Below, piece after piece: positions 28,860 to 38,353 of a DNA stretch of 64,000 nucleotides (positions are counted from its first letter, which is position 1; every line of letters begins with the position of its first letter). Both the position numbers and the translations under genes were made by a program. The stretch comes from Aureliella helgolandensis. GTDB taxonomy: Bacteria; Planctomycetota; Planctomycetia; Pirellulales; Pirellulaceae. The stretch is from positions 744,001-808,000 of the forward strand of contig NZ_CP036298.1 of the NCBI RefSeq assembly GCF_007752135.1. The letters are read 5' to 3'. Under the pieces are notes generated by a model, which saw only the letters and a program-made list of their open reading frames with translations, did no database searches and was not told where the DNA came from.

Positions 28860-29663
28860 ATGTATGCCAACATAGGGGCACGCCCAATCTCTCTGTCCAC
28901 CCGTTTTCGGTACGCGATGACTGCCCCTGATCGATTGAGCCAAATTGAAACTTTGTGGTCGATGGTCTACCACGCGCACGACGGCGTGGATTTGGAGCGA
29001 CAGTCGGCCCAACGCGAACTTCTGACGCGTTATGGGACGGCCATTCAGCGGTATCTACGGGGAGCGTTTCGCGATCGCAATGCGGCCGACGACGCCTACC
29101 AGGAGTTTGCTGTAAAGTTCCTGCGCGGTGACTTCCGCAACGCGCATGAACAGAAAGGGCGATTTCGCGGATTTCTAAAAACGGTCTTAGAGCGACTGGT
29201 GGCCGACCATTACCGCAAGTTGACGCGGAAGCCTGCCGTTCAGTTAGACCTGGAAGCGTTTGAGCCTGCCGCTGCAACCAGCGTCGAAGGCCCCGATTGT
29301 GAGTTTCAGACCGTTTGGCGAGACGAGATGCTGAGCCGTTCTTGGCGGCTTTTAGCGGAGGAAGAGGACGTTTCAGGAAAGCCGTGGATGACGGTCTTGC
29401 GCATGCGCGTTGAGAATCCGCAGTTGCGTTCTGCCGAGTTGGCGGAAAAATTAGGCAATGTCTTAGGGGAAGTCGTAACCTCCACTCGCTTGCGAGTGAT
29501 CCTGCATCGCGCACGTGAGCGATTCGCAAAACATCTGATTCAGTCGATCGCAGATACCCTCTCCTCCGATTCGCTCGACGAAATTGAGACCGAACTGGCT
29601 GACCTGGAGCTGCTGCAGTACTGCCATGCAGCCATCGATCGCATGCGGACGCCAGCCTCCTAG
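28860..29663 (+). CDS. ECF-like RNA polymerase sigma factor
   Basis: This 267-residue protein resembles the ECF sigma factors common in planctomycetes. Region 2 is visible at about residues 45-120 (FRDRNAADDAYQEFAVKFL and GRFRGFLKTVLERLVADHYRK). A region 4-like helix-turn-helix lies at about 180-230 (SAELAEKLGNVLGEVVTST followed by RLRVILHRARERF). The linker between them is long and acidic. No anti-sigma factor or kinase gene is adjacent, although such sigma factors are often paired with one. The start is either ATG 28860 (AAGG just upstream) or ATG 28917 (no clear ribosome site). Its targets are unknown. Confidence 0.83.
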   Translation: MYANIGARPISLSTRFRYAMTAPDRLSQIETLWSMVYHAHDGVDLERQSAQRELLTRYGTAIQRYLRGAFRDRNAADDAYQEFAVKFLRGDFRNAHEQKGRFRGFLKTVLERLVADHYRKLTRKPAVQLDLEAFEPAAATSVEGPDCEFQTVWRDEMLSRSWRLLAEEEDVSGKPWMTVLRMRVENPQLRSAELAEKLGNVLGEVVTSTRLRVILHRARERFAKHLIQSIADTLSSDSLDEIETELADLELLQYCHAAIDRMRTPAS

Positions 29664-29871
29664 GGGCGAGCGAGGTTTAGGTGAGCTAGTCTCTGCCGTT
29701 TACCGAGCCAGAAATGGCAGACTGGTAGAAGCTGCGACTCTTCAACCGCACCGTGGCTTGCCGGGCACTCATGAAGCGACGCGCTGAGAAAAGGCAGCGA
29801 GGCGGGCTACCGCGGGAGCGTGCCCCGCAAGTGCCCACAACTTGGCAGCATCGACGACAGCCAACTTTCCA

Positions 29872-30705
29872 TTAAGCGTCCATCGTAAGAATCTTGCGAC
29901 TCCACCACACGCTAACAAACACCAGCCCCATAACACACAGTAGTACCCCTTGTCCGATGAGCGTTTGGAAGACCATGGATGTACCCTCGGGATGCAATAC
30001 GTAAAAACCACCCAAGAACAGCAGCGGGAAGGCGGCTAGAATCAACACCACTCGCCAACCACTGGCTGTCTCCGCTTGCAGCTTCCGCTCGATGCGTTGA
30101 TTCTCTTGCAGCGAACGACTGATGCGTTCTAACGATTCGGTCACTTTCCCACCGCGGTCCAAGTTGACCACGATTGCTGAGACAAACAGTGAAAAGCTGT
30201 CGATCTTCAGGCGTCTTTTCGCTTCTTGCAGAGCCTCGGCCAATGGCCGGCCATGGTGGTACTCGGCCACGATTTGCTTCAACTCAAGTGCCAGGGGCTG
30301 AGGGAGCTCATCGCTGACTGTCTCCAGCCCATCGGATAGCGACTGTCCAGCTCGGACCGAGTTGGCCAAAGCTACCGCACACTGCACCATCTGGTCGCGC
30401 AGCAGTTCTCGCCGACGTTGGATTCTCCAGTCGAGTATCCAGCGTGGTGCGGCTAAGAGCAATCCGGTGGTGGCCACGCCAATCAACAGCATGCCTAACA
30501 ACCAGCTGACGAGAAGGTTGACGCCCAAGCTGATTCCCCACCATGCCATGCCTTGGTCGATCTTGGTTTGATCCATCGAAAGTGCCTTGGCGGAGGCAAT
30601 CTGTTGCGAGATGTAGCTGGTAGAAAGACGCTTCCAAAGCGAGCTCAGGGCCATAACGAGGAGGAAGACCGAAGCGAACAGCAAGGCTGAAGTGAGTTCC
30701 GCCAT
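29872..30705 (-). CDS. Tad secretion inner-membrane protein (TadB-like)
   Basis: This is a type II secretion F-domain protein, 277 residues, forming the inner-membrane platform that works with the CpaF ATPase in Flp pilus assembly. Two hydrophobic segments lie near the N-terminus, two at the C-terminus (VVLILAAFPLLFLGGFYVL and the last helix), and a cytoplasmic GspF domain between them (SVRAGQSLSDGLETVSDELPQP, FVSAIVVNLDRGGKVTESL). It begins 9 bp after the FHA-CpaF gene and is the last gene of the minus-strand arm. A second F-domain gene lies in the other arm at 45064, so the pair probably act as TadB and TadC. Confidence 0.9.
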   Translation of the reverse strand: MAELTSALLFASVFLLVMALSSLWKRLSTSYISQQIASAKALSMDQTKIDQGMAWWGISLGVNLLVSWLLGMLLIGVATTGLLLAAPRWILDWRIQRRRELLRDQMVQCAVALANSVRAGQSLSDGLETVSDELPQPLALELKQIVAEYHHGRPLAEALQEAKRRLKIDSFSLFVSAIVVNLDRGGKVTESLERISRSLQENQRIERKLQAETASGWRVVLILAAFPLLFLGGFYVLHPEGTSMVFQTLIGQGVLLCVMGLVFVSVWWSRKILTMDA

Positions 30706-30714
30706 GAAAAAATC

Positions 30715-32607
30715 CTATTGATAAAATGTTTCCAGGTCGAGCATGCCGCCTTGCAGAAGTTCGCCAACGAAGGAAGGGAGCTGTCCGGTCGGTTGTAGCG
30801 TCTGACTCTCATCCAGTAGGTACAGGTCGCGCAGTTGCAATTTTCCCGTAACGGCATTCACTCCTACGCATTCGGTGATCTGGCTGACGATCCGCCGGCC
30901 ATCTCGCATCCGTTGGAGTTGAATAATAATGTCGATTGCTGAGCCAATTTGTCGATGGATCGAAGTGATTGGTAGATCGGCGGCCATCTGGACTAAGACT
31001 TCCAATCGCATCGGAACGTCGTGCGCATCATTCGCGTGGACGGTCGTAAGAGAGCCGTCGTGGCCAGTGTTCATCGACTGCAACATGTCAAGCGCTTCTG
31101 CGCCCCGGCACTCCCCCACCACAATGCGGTCGGGACGCATCCGCAGAGCATTGCGTACTAAGTCACGAATCGTATATTCACCGGCTCCTTCGACGTTAGC
31201 TACTTTGGTTTCTAGTCGGACCACGTGCTGTTTGGTCAGTTGCAACTCGGCTGTATCTTCCACCGTCACGATTCGCTCGCGGTCTGGAATGAAGTCACTA
31301 AGACAGTTCAGCAGTGTCGTTTTGCCGGTCCCCGTGCCACCAGATACGATGATATTCCGTCGGGCGAGGACTAGGGTTCTCAGGAAGTTCGCGATGGTCT
31401 CGCTAAAGGAGCCCAGTGCGATCAAATTGCTGATGGTGATTTGCCGCTCGGGAAACTTGCGGATGGTCAAGGCGGGACCATTCACCGCCAACGGTGGGAT
31501 GACCGCATTGACACGACTGCCATCGCGTAGGCGGGCGTCGACCAGCGGCTGCGATTTGTCGATTCTGCGGCCCACTTTCCCCACAATGCGTTGGATGATG
31601 GACTCGACGATTTCATCCGAAATGAAGCGGCGGCCCGAGTTCTTGATCACACCGCCGATCTCGACGTAGATTCGTTCACGATCGACGACCATGATCTCGG
31701 TTACTGACGGCATTCGCAGCAAGTCTTCCAGTGGGCCGTACCCGAAAACGATGTCCTTAATCTCCTTCTTTAAGTGGCGCAGCGTCAAATAGCGTTTGAA
31801 GTCGTGGTGGACTTTCGATCGCACCTGCCCCCAAGCTTTCCAATACCGCTCTCCAATTGCTTCCATCCGCTCGGATGCAACAGTAAGCAATGGGTCCAAG
31901 TCGATCAGTTTCTCAATGTACTTGGCGGTCGTCTCCATCTCGTTCTCGCGTTCCGGGACCGCCGTTACAATTCGACTCCAGTGCCGCTTTTCCAATAACT
32001 CCACGGAAGAGGGGTCGCCCGCGTCAGCCTCTTCGCCATTTGAGAAGGCCTGGAGCAACTGATCACGGAGCGCGTGTCCCGCAATGTGATTCTGCAATCG
32101 TTCGGCTCGGCCGCTCGATTCCAATTGAGACTCGGCGATCGATTCCAGATGCCGTTCCAACGTCAATAAATAGCCGTCATCATTTTGCTTATTGCGATCG
32201 ACGCCGCGTTTGAGATCCATCCGCTCCAACAACTCACGGTGGACGCGAGCAATCAAGGTCGACATCTCTTCGTCTTGCTGTTGGAGTTCAATACTCTCGG
32301 CTACCTGTTCGGCGTGAGGCAAGTCGACGGTAAGTGTGTAGGGAAATAATTCGAGTGATAGACTCTTGTCGATCGTGCGCCGCGCGCCGGTCGCGAGTTG
32401 TTCGTCTCCAATCTTGACGCCATTCATTCCAAGGACGAGCAGTTCCCAGCCATCCCGCGTTTGGGAAAGAACCAACGCTTCGTCAGCAATGTAGGGACTG
32501 TGCAGCACCAGGTCGTTTTCCGGAGCGCGACCAATGCGCACGCGATTTCCTTGAACTTCAAGCACGCGACGTTGCGTGTCTACAACATTGTTGAACCAAA
32601 TTCGCAT
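30715..32607 (-). CDS. CpaF/TadA-type secretion ATPase with N-terminal FHA domain
   Basis: This 630-residue protein is the motor ATPase for pilus assembly. Residues about 1-95 form an FHA-like domain (NRVRIGRAPENDLVL), but the usual SxxH phosphothreonine-binding turn is replaced (SPYIADEAL), so binding may be altered. After a helical linker (about 105-270) comes the CpaF domain: Walker A GGTGTGKTTLLN (about 423-434), a glutamate-rich VEDTAELQL Asp box, Walker B region RIVVGECRGAEALDML and the His box TTVHAND. It is followed at 9 bp by the TadB-like gene. FHA-CpaF fusions are known in planctomycete and actinobacterial Tad-like systems. Confidence 0.93.
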   Translation of the reverse strand: MRIWFNNVVDTQRRVLEVQGNRVRIGRAPENDLVLHSPYIADEALVLSQTRDGWELLVLGMNGVKIGDEQLATGARRTIDKSLSLELFPYTLTVDLPHAEQVAESIELQQQDEEMSTLIARVHRELLERMDLKRGVDRNKQNDDGYLLTLERHLESIAESQLESSGRAERLQNHIAGHALRDQLLQAFSNGEEADAGDPSSVELLEKRHWSRIVTAVPERENEMETTAKYIEKLIDLDPLLTVASERMEAIGERYWKAWGQVRSKVHHDFKRYLTLRHLKKEIKDIVFGYGPLEDLLRMPSVTEIMVVDRERIYVEIGGVIKNSGRRFISDEIVESIIQRIVGKVGRRIDKSQPLVDARLRDGSRVNAVIPPLAVNGPALTIRKFPERQITISNLIALGSFSETIANFLRTLVLARRNIIVSGGTGTGKTTLLNCLSDFIPDRERIVTVEDTAELQLTKQHVVRLETKVANVEGAGEYTIRDLVRNALRMRPDRIVVGECRGAEALDMLQSMNTGHDGSLTTVHANDAHDVPMRLEVLVQMAADLPITSIHRQIGSAIDIIIQLQRMRDGRRIVSQITECVGVNAVTGKLQLRDLYLLDESQTLQPTGQLPSFVGELLQGGMLDLETFYQ

Positions 32608-32693
32608 TGCGACCTAACGTCCACAGAGTTTCACAGTTACAGAGTTTCCAGTTTCTGAGTTTCGAAATAGCTGGGCATTCTTGAGGAGGGCAA

Positions 32694-33383
32694 CTACAGA
32701 CCGGGCATGACAAATCGTATGAAGTCTCCTTCGAGCAACACACTGGGGACGTTGGCGATTCCGTCTAAGGAAACCGTTTGATAGACGACGTTGGCCGTCG
32801 CAGAGCGTCCTTGAAGATTTGGATGAGACGCAATCGAGTTGGGCGGGACTACTTGGACCGCAATGATTTCCGCCGTGTCTGCCTCTCCACGACTGCCGCG
32901 CTCCTGTGCGACGACGTTCAACAGGCGACTCGCTTGTTCGTCGAAGTCAGCATTGACCGCAATCGTGACGGTATTTCCTTGGGTGCTGGCGGTCTGGTTC
33001 ATGGCGTCGCCCGATTGTTTGAAGCGTTCTCCCACACTGATCAACTCAAAGGGGCCGATGACTTCCCATTGCTCTTTCTCAACAATAGGGCTGAGATCAC
33101 TTGCGAAAAAGATATCCCCCGATGCGTAGATACGCGACGTGCGCTGGCCTAGCAAGATGGAGCGTTTGGCGTAGGGGATCAACGTTTTTCGAAGTTTTTC
33201 TTCGTCTCCCGGGATGGGAATCGCCATCAGCGAGTCGGCCTCGATCTTGGCTCCCCGCTTCAAAGGTTGGGCGATGGCTATGTAGCTCGTAGGACGACTC
33301 TGCCCAGCCAAGTACAGCCAATTGATGCCTGCAGCGGCCAGTCCCAAGGCGACCGCCAAGAACACTTTTATCAGATCGTTCAT
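32694..33383 (-). CDS. CpaB-like pilus assembly protein
   Basis: This 229-residue protein has an N-terminal membrane helix (about residues 5-27) followed by an SAF-like segment (IAQPLKRGAKIEADSLMAIPIPGDEEKL). It ends with a beta-rich part. This is the arrangement of CpaB/RcpC, a periplasmic partner of the Tad secretin. Its start overlaps the stop of the upstream TadE-like gene (ATGA), which implies translational coupling. The C-terminal domain is weakly conserved, so the call rests on the N-terminal half and locus context. Confidence 0.8.
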   Translation of the reverse strand: MNDLIKVFLAVALGLAAAGINWLYLAGQSRPTSYIAIAQPLKRGAKIEADSLMAIPIPGDEEKLRKTLIPYAKRSILLGQRTSRIYASGDIFFASDLSPIVEKEQWEVIGPFELISVGERFKQSGDAMNQTASTQGNTVTIAVNADFDEQASRLLNVVAQERGSRGEADTAEIIAVQVVPPNSIASHPNLQGRSATANVVYQTVSLDGIANVPSVLLEGDFIRFVMPGL

Positions 33384-34156
33384 CGGTCTATTTCATCCCT
33401 CATGGCTTCGAGCCATCGCAATTGCAGTTTAATTCGCTCTAGAATTTTCTCACGAACCCAAATGCGGTGTTCCTCCGCATCGCCTTCGGTCTCTTTCAAT
33501 TCATCCAGTTCTCGGCGTGCCTTTTGCTGAGCCAGTTTCAGATCCTGGATGGCTCCCTCGAGCTTTTGGAGCTCGAGTTGCCCATCGAGTTCGACGCGTT
33601 CCTGAGCACTTGGAGCGCTGCCATCGAAAAGTGCTCCGGGACTGTCCAGAAACTCGGCGATCTCCGCAAACATGGCGGCTAGAAGTCCGTCTCCCGTAGA
33701 CTGGAGAGATTGGATTTGGTTGCGCGCATCCTCATAGGTAGCTTGCACACCAGCGGTCTTGGCGGCAATTCCGACATCTGCATACATCTGCCAATTCGGC
33801 ATCGAACGAAACGGAACATTGCGATGGTCCCATGGACCCGACTGGACACTATGCTTCGACTCTGGGCCATCTTCAGAGCTTAATACCGGAGTGACTTCAA
33901 TCCGATCGCTGGCGCTTCGCTCGACAACCTCTTCCGAAAAGAAGTCGAGAGGCCGGTGATTCCACGCTCCGAATCGAGCCCGCCAGGCATCCGCCCGAGC
34001 CTCGACCGCAACCGTTGCTTGACCAATTATCGAAAACCCCAACCACACAATGCCCACGAACATCAATAAGATGAGTGGTAAAATGAGTATCAGCTCAAGA
34101 GTCGCAACGCCGAGCACTCTTGGGGAACGCAGTTGTTTGGAAGCAGGTTGTGGCAT
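33380..34156 (-). CDS. TadE-like protein with C-terminal coiled coil
   Basis: This 258-residue pseudopilin-like protein has a short basic N-terminus and one hydrophobic helix typical of TadE (GVATLELILILPLILLMFVG), with the Glu and Leu pattern of a prepilin processing site. The C-terminal 70 residues are strongly heptad-like and charged (LQKLEGAIQDLKLAQQKARR...), a probable coiled coil. ATG 34156 is preferred over the open frame from 34234 because the TadE helix then begins about 20 residues in and GGGAGG lies upstream. It overlaps the CpaB-like gene by 4 bp. Confidence 0.8.
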   Translation of the reverse strand: MPQPASKQLRSPRVLGVATLELILILPLILLMFVGIVWLGFSIIGQATVAVEARADAWRARFGAWNHRPLDFFSEEVVERSASDRIEVTPVLSSEDGPESKHSVQSGPWDHRNVPFRSMPNWQMYADVGIAAKTAGVQATYEDARNQIQSLQSTGDGLLAAMFAEIAEFLDSPGALFDGSAPSAQERVELDGQLELQKLEGAIQDLKLAQQKARRELDELKETEGDAEEHRIWVREKILERIKLQLRWLEAMRDEIDR

Positions 34157-34365
34157 TGTTATGCAATAGGGAGGCCGTCGAGGCTCAGGGCGAGGTTGGC
34201 TGGGCGCGAGGCTGGTTGGGCGCGAGGCTGGCAACCAGTCGGCGCGAACTGATATACCTTGTTCGCGGGCCTACGCAGAGTGTTACAGTCGCAGGATGAC
34301 TTTTCTAATACTTCACAAATCGCGCCCTTAGGGAACGTGGTGGCTAAGTGGGAGAGGAAGGCACG

Positions 34366-36570
34366 CTAATGGGTGATCAGCGTGGGATGATCGATTGCCA
34401 TCTCGACGGCGGTCTGCATTTCTGAAGGAAGGTCTGCGACAGCCTCTTTCAGTCGGGATGCAGTTACTGGAATGAGTTTCGGCTGCCAATTGAGTTGAAC
34501 CAACGCATCGCCACCGAGGGAGTCTATGATCTCCCAAGGCCAACGCGTCCTGGCCCGTTTGGGGGCAGCGCCCCACTCGGGGGCTGCACTGGCCTCGGCC
34601 CAGTTGAGCGTATCCCAGCCGATCTCCGGTTGTTGGCTCAAGGTCCCCGAAGAGGCCAATTGGCGATTCGCGTTGTAGACGATGGCTTGAGAGAACGCGA
34701 TGAGCCCGTTGGCTTGTGGCGCCGGGAACACACTGGGAGAAAAGAGGGGTTGATACTCGCGTCTCACGAACGCAGCCACGGTAAACAACTGCTCTGCGGC
34801 ATCGAAGCCAGCCTGATTGCCTCGGGTCCAAAGCTCGTTCCCTTTGTGGGGTTCGACTGCCTGCTCCCGGTAGGTCTCAGGCATGACGAGCATTCGTAAG
34901 GGTGCTTTCGATTTATCCCACCGGGCTGACGCGGTACCCGCTTTGACGAGACGGTAACCGCTGCGAAATTGCCACGCTTTGATCAAGGCGTAGCGATTGG
35001 TCCACTTCGTGAAATGCTCAGCAGCGCTACTGATCTTCAGATGCGTTTCACACAAGCCAAGCAGCGGAGCGCGGAGCGCATCTAGATTGGGCGCCACCGC
35101 CAGCACCCACTGTGCACTCCGCTCCTGGTGGGGATCCATCGAAGTGGGGATATGATCTAAGCTCAAATTCTGAGAGTCACCTATCGGGATCTGGCTGATT
35201 GAGTCGGAGAGTGCGTTTCGTTGTTCGGCGATCGATGCCAGCCGGTCTGAGTACTCATCGACTTGCTCGGTGATCTGAGCCACTGCTTGGTCGAGCAACT
35301 TTTTCTCGGCTTCCAGCTCGCCTAATGCGGGCTGCTCCACGCCATCAGCGTCGATGCGTTTCTGAATTTCTTCCTGGAGCGACTCCAGGGCTTCGATGTT
35401 CTGGGCTGCCGAGCGAATTTGCTTGGTGATCTTGCTGACCGCGCGGTCCAATTCTCGCTCGACTCGATCCAGCTCCTGGGTTAGCGATGGCAGGGGAGTC
35501 GCCTTGTCTTCTCCCCAACCCTCAGGCCAAGTACCGCTGTGACCTTGGAGGTTAGGTGGTGGCGCAAGCACAACAGGCAGTTGGATTTGAGTGGGCGTCG
35601 GAAAGCTCTCCAGCTCGACGCGGTGATTCTCTTGGGTGGACGCCAGCGTGCGCGTGATTGCGCGACGGACCAAGTTGTCTTCCTCGGGAACGCTGCCCGA
35701 ATCTGCATCAATGCCCGCGATTTGCAGCCCAAATTCGGCCAGAGTTGGAATGAGTTGTTCGTCAATAACTTTCTTGTGAATCGGTGCTGCTACCAATGCG
35801 TACTTTTCCAACACAGCCAGGAGCAACCATTCCTTGCCAATCAAAACGATTTGTGCGGTGGCTGCAATGTGGGCCGCGTATGCAAAGGGCGCGGAGACGT
35901 AACCAAACGGTGGGGGGACGAGGAAGGCGATGTTCGCTACGCTCTTGGCAACCAGCCAACCCGCCAGCTTTCGTTTGAGTGTCATGCGAGAGTCGTAGAG
36001 GGTGGCAAACGCCGTCGACGCAAGGTTCGAAGGGGGCGAGGTGCGTTTCACCACAAGGTCAATGATGCGTCGATCAATGGAAGTCAGTGGTGGCGGAACA
36101 TAGGGCGAAGGAATTCTTCCGATCGGCGAAGAGACTCCCAGGGGGCGAAGCAACGCGTCGATTTGTTGATTCTCGCTGGTCTGCTTCTTCAACCCGAGCG
36201 TCAATTCGGGCCCGCCAATGGCATCTTGTATAACGCTCAGTGTGGTCGCTTCCCCCACCAAGTGGTTGCAGGTCGTAATGGCATTCATGCCCCGAGCGAG
36301 CCACATCGCTGTGGAAAATGCCGCTGCATCAGCCGCATGCTGGCACTCCAATTTTTGATTTGTCGTATGGCCTGCGTTGCCCAGCATGCCCGCCATGACC
36401 ACCATAGCCAATAGCAAGATGATGCCTAGCAACGTTATTTTTCCCTGCCGTTGGTCGGAACGGCTTTTCCCTGAGCGGCTTGCCTGCGGATGAGGCGGGC
36501 GTCGTCCACTGCGTACTGCGGGCTGACGGGACCTGTCGGGATTGCCTCTACTGCTGTTTTCCATAGCCAA
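34366..36570 (-). CDS. TadG-like pilus assembly protein
   Basis: This 734-residue protein has an N-terminal TadG/DUF2134-type segment: a basic region, a helix (KITLLGIILLLAMVVMAGML) and then CQHAADAAAFSTAMWLARG, the characteristic AADAAA motif. A long helical region at about 350-460 (LDRVERELDRAVSKITKQIR..., EKKLLDQAVAQITEQVDEY) looks like a coiled coil. The protein should be anchored in the inner membrane and extend outward, where TadG-type proteins help pilus assembly or adhesion. Its start lies 22 bp inside the preceding TadE-like gene. I see no von Willebrand domain, which some TadG proteins have. Confidence 0.85.
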   Translation of the reverse strand: MAMENSSRGNPDRSRQPAVRSGRRPPHPQASRSGKSRSDQRQGKITLLGIILLLAMVVMAGMLGNAGHTTNQKLECQHAADAAAFSTAMWLARGMNAITTCNHLVGEATTLSVIQDAIGGPELTLGLKKQTSENQQIDALLRPLGVSSPIGRIPSPYVPPPLTSIDRRIIDLVVKRTSPPSNLASTAFATLYDSRMTLKRKLAGWLVAKSVANIAFLVPPPFGYVSAPFAYAAHIAATAQIVLIGKEWLLLAVLEKYALVAAPIHKKVIDEQLIPTLAEFGLQIAGIDADSGSVPEEDNLVRRAITRTLASTQENHRVELESFPTPTQIQLPVVLAPPPNLQGHSGTWPEGWGEDKATPLPSLTQELDRVERELDRAVSKITKQIRSAAQNIEALESLQEEIQKRIDADGVEQPALGELEAEKKLLDQAVAQITEQVDEYSDRLASIAEQRNALSDSISQIPIGDSQNLSLDHIPTSMDPHQERSAQWVLAVAPNLDALRAPLLGLCETHLKISSAAEHFTKWTNRYALIKAWQFRSGYRLVKAGTASARWDKSKAPLRMLVMPETYREQAVEPHKGNELWTRGNQAGFDAAEQLFTVAAFVRREYQPLFSPSVFPAPQANGLIAFSQAIVYNANRQLASSGTLSQQPEIGWDTLNWAEASAAPEWGAAPKRARTRWPWEIIDSLGGDALVQLNWQPKLIPVTASRLKEAVADLPSEMQTAVEMAIDHPTLITH

Positions 36571-37180
36571 TCCCTAAATCTTGAGTTGCATTTTGAGGGC
36601 CATCATTGGGGACAATCGCGGTGCTCGTCAGTGGAAAAACGTAGCCGCCAGAACCGCTGGCTTGCCCCAGCAGCTGTCCAACTCCTGGGACATGGAAGGG
36701 GAAGTTGTATTGCACTTTCACCTCGATATCGGAGTCCCACCTGGCTGGCCTGTCGACGACATGGACGGTCAGTTGGCTAGCGGCATTGGCCAACTTTGAG
36801 CGAACGTAGTTGGCCGATACCGGATTGGTTGCCCAACTGTCATACGCCGTCTGATACTCTTCCGCAAATTCAGGGGGCGAACCGGAATTGCTGGCCGATC
36901 CACTCGCGAAGGGGACCATTGCTTGAATTGCAGCCTTCTCGATACGATCTTGCGCTTGATTCCAATCGGTGGCACTGCTCCATACACTGGCTGCGCGGGC
37001 ACCAGCGTAGGCGGCGTAAACGGTTCCCAATTTTGCGGAGAGCATGAGGCATGACTCAACGATCAAACAGATGATCAGCATCAAAAATGGGATGACCATC
37101 ACGTAGGATAGCGTGTAGGCTCCACCGCACTCGTCGCGATGCAAGCGGCGCCAGCGGTGTAGATTCAGCGTACCCTTCAC
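36548..37180 (-). CDS. TadE-like pseudopilin
   Basis: This protein of about 210 residues has a basic start (LHRWRRLHRDECGGAYTLSY), then a hydrophobic TadE helix (VMVIPFLMLIICLIVESC) and an Ala-rich stretch (VYAAYAGARAAS). I chose GTG 37180 because it overlaps the stop codon of the upstream small TadE-like gene as GTGA. The frame is open to 37231. The C-terminal half (NFPFHVPGVGQLLGQASGSGGYVFPLTSTAIV) is typical of TadE/F proteins. Its 3' end overlaps the TadG-like gene. Confidence 0.8.
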   Translation of the reverse strand: MKGTLNLHRWRRLHRDECGGAYTLSYVMVIPFLMLIICLIVESCLMLSAKLGTVYAAYAGARAASVWSSATDWNQAQDRIEKAAIQAMVPFASGSASNSGSPPEFAEEYQTAYDSWATNPVSANYVRSKLANAASQLTVHVVDRPARWDSDIEVKVQYNFPFHVPGVGQLLGQASGSGGYVFPLTSTAIVPNDGPQNATQDLGIGYGKQQ

Positions 37181-37389
37181 AGGAATGGCATCGTGAGCAA
37201 GCCGCCCAACGCGCGAAACACATAGCCACATATTTGGGCTCCTAGGAAGAAGATCACGACAGCTAGGGGGAGTGTCACGGCGGTGGCCAGCACCACTTCG
37301 ATGGCGGCGGCGCCGCGCCGCCGCAATGAAGTACAGTGTCGCAACGGTCTTGCAGGGGAGGCCGTGGGGGAAGTGTGCATCGGCGGCAT
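37177..37389 (-). CDS. Short TadE/TadF-like pseudopilin
   Basis: This small protein of about 70 residues has a basic segment (LRRRGAAAIEVVLATAV) followed by one hydrophobic helix, the pattern of TadE/F minor pilins processed by the TadV peptidase. ATG codons at 37389 and 37380 are both possible; the first is 2 bp from the stop of the prepilin peptidase gene. The stop overlaps the next TadE-like start (GTGA). It is shorter than typical TadE proteins, having only the helix and a few residues after it. Confidence 0.7.
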   Translation of the reverse strand: MPPMHTSPTASPARPLRHCTSLRRRGAAAIEVVLATAVTLPLAVVIFFLGAQICGYVFRALGGLLTMPFL

Positions 37390-37390
37390 G

Positions 37391-38062
37391 CTACGATCCC
37401 ATGACGACGAGCAACGTACCGACCGCGAAGAATCCCGCCAGCGGTATGGGGCGTCGCAGGAAACGTCTCTGTTCCGCGGTGGGAGATTGGACGCGTTCGG
37501 GCGCCAACTGCGCACCGAGCAAACGCAACGTGGCGGGGCCGAGTAGGCGTAGACGCCGCGTTAGTAAACTGTCCACGGTCACAAAGCTGGCTGCCAGGAG
37601 GTAGGAAACAGCGATAGCCCAGAGCGTGAGTTCGGGACCTACCAACGCTCCAATTGCGATCGCTAGCTTCACATCACCAGCACCTCCGCCGGCGACGCTG
37701 TAGATCGCCAGCATCACGCCGGCGCTGACCAGACCTCCCGCCAGACACTCTCCAAGTGGCAAGACGGAATCTAGCAACGGCTCAAGCCCCCACGCTGCAG
37801 GTGCAAGTGTTCCGAGGCCACTCAATAGTACTGCCCAACCAAACACCGGATAGGAAAGCCAGTTGTAGATTTTTCGATGCCGCAAGTCTGTGGCAGCCGA
37901 CACAAGCAATAAAACCAACAGCAACATCGACCCAACGGAGAGCGGCGTTAGGGCAATGGAAGCGGGTAGCAAGGCAAGTGGCAGGACGGTAAAGAGGCCA
38001 TAGTAGAGCGCACGCCTTCGTGGGGCGGCCGCGCCCAAGGGGGACCGATGGTTTGCATTCAT
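37391..38062 (-). CDS. Prepilin peptidase (TadV/CpaA, A24 family)
   Basis: This membrane aspartic protease cleaves the leader of the Flp pilin and of the TadE-like pseudopilins. It is 223 residues with about six hydrophobic segments. The two catalytic Asp regions of family A24 are visible: SAATDLRHRKIYNWL (first Asp) and GGGAGDVKLAIAIGALVG (GxGD motif). No N-methyltransferase domain is present, as expected for TadV-type enzymes. It lies 11 bp downstream of the flp gene and directly before the small TadE-like gene. Confidence 0.93.
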   Translation of the reverse strand: MNANHRSPLGAAAPRRRALYYGLFTVLPLALLPASIALTPLSVGSMLLLVLLLVSAATDLRHRKIYNWLSYPVFGWAVLLSGLGTLAPAAWGLEPLLDSVLPLGECLAGGLVSAGVMLAIYSVAGGGAGDVKLAIAIGALVGPELTLWAIAVSYLLAASFVTVDSLLTRRLRLLGPATLRLLGAQLAPERVQSPTAEQRRFLRRPIPLAGFFAVGTLLVVMGS

Positions 38063-38073
38063 GTCTAGGGCCT

Positions 38074-38271
38074 TTAGCCAATATCTTCACCCTTGAGTTG
38101 ATTCCACTTCTCTTTCAACCAATCAAAAACCTCTTGCCCAATGGTCATCACTGCGATCATGACGATAGCGGCGATGGCGACGATCATGACCACTTGAATG
38201 GCTTCCAAACCATCTTCGTCATCGTGAAAGGAACGCAGCGTTGTATTTGGTGGGGATTGGCTCATCAGCAA
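38074..38271 (-). CDS. flp: Flp-type major pilin
   Basis: This 65-residue prepilin has a charged leader (SFHDDEDGLEAIQ) before a hydrophobic helix (VVMIVAIAAIVMIAVMTI). The leader ends in a Gly followed by Leu-Glu, which fits cleavage by the TadV peptidase with Glu at +2 of the mature pilin. This makes it the likely structural subunit of the pilus. It lies 11 bp before the peptidase gene. The ATG at 38271 or the one two codons later may be used. Only one Flp gene is present in the window. Confidence 0.9.
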   Translation of the reverse strand: MLMSQSPPNTTLRSFHDDEDGLEAIQVVMIVAIAAIVMIAVMTIGQEVFDWLKEKWNQLKGEDIG

Positions 38272-38353
38272 GTTCCTTGACGGTACTAGGTTGGTCAGTG
38301 AGAGGGGAGGGATTGGATTGGCCTGCCCCTTATTCGCACCTTGATGCCAGGTG

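Noticed and set aside
28852-29529. A 225-codon minus-strand frame opposite the sigma factor gene
   Set aside because: It is the complement of a gene with clear region 2 and region 4 motifs and has Arg/Pro-rich content.
30929-31669. A 246-codon plus-strand frame inside the FHA-CpaF gene
   Set aside because: It lies opposite the conserved ATPase motifs and has no recognisable domain.
35539-36414. A 291-codon plus-strand frame inside the TadG-like gene
   Set aside because: It is antisense to a clearly coding TadG gene and rich in Arg, Cys and Trp; an artefact of codon bias.
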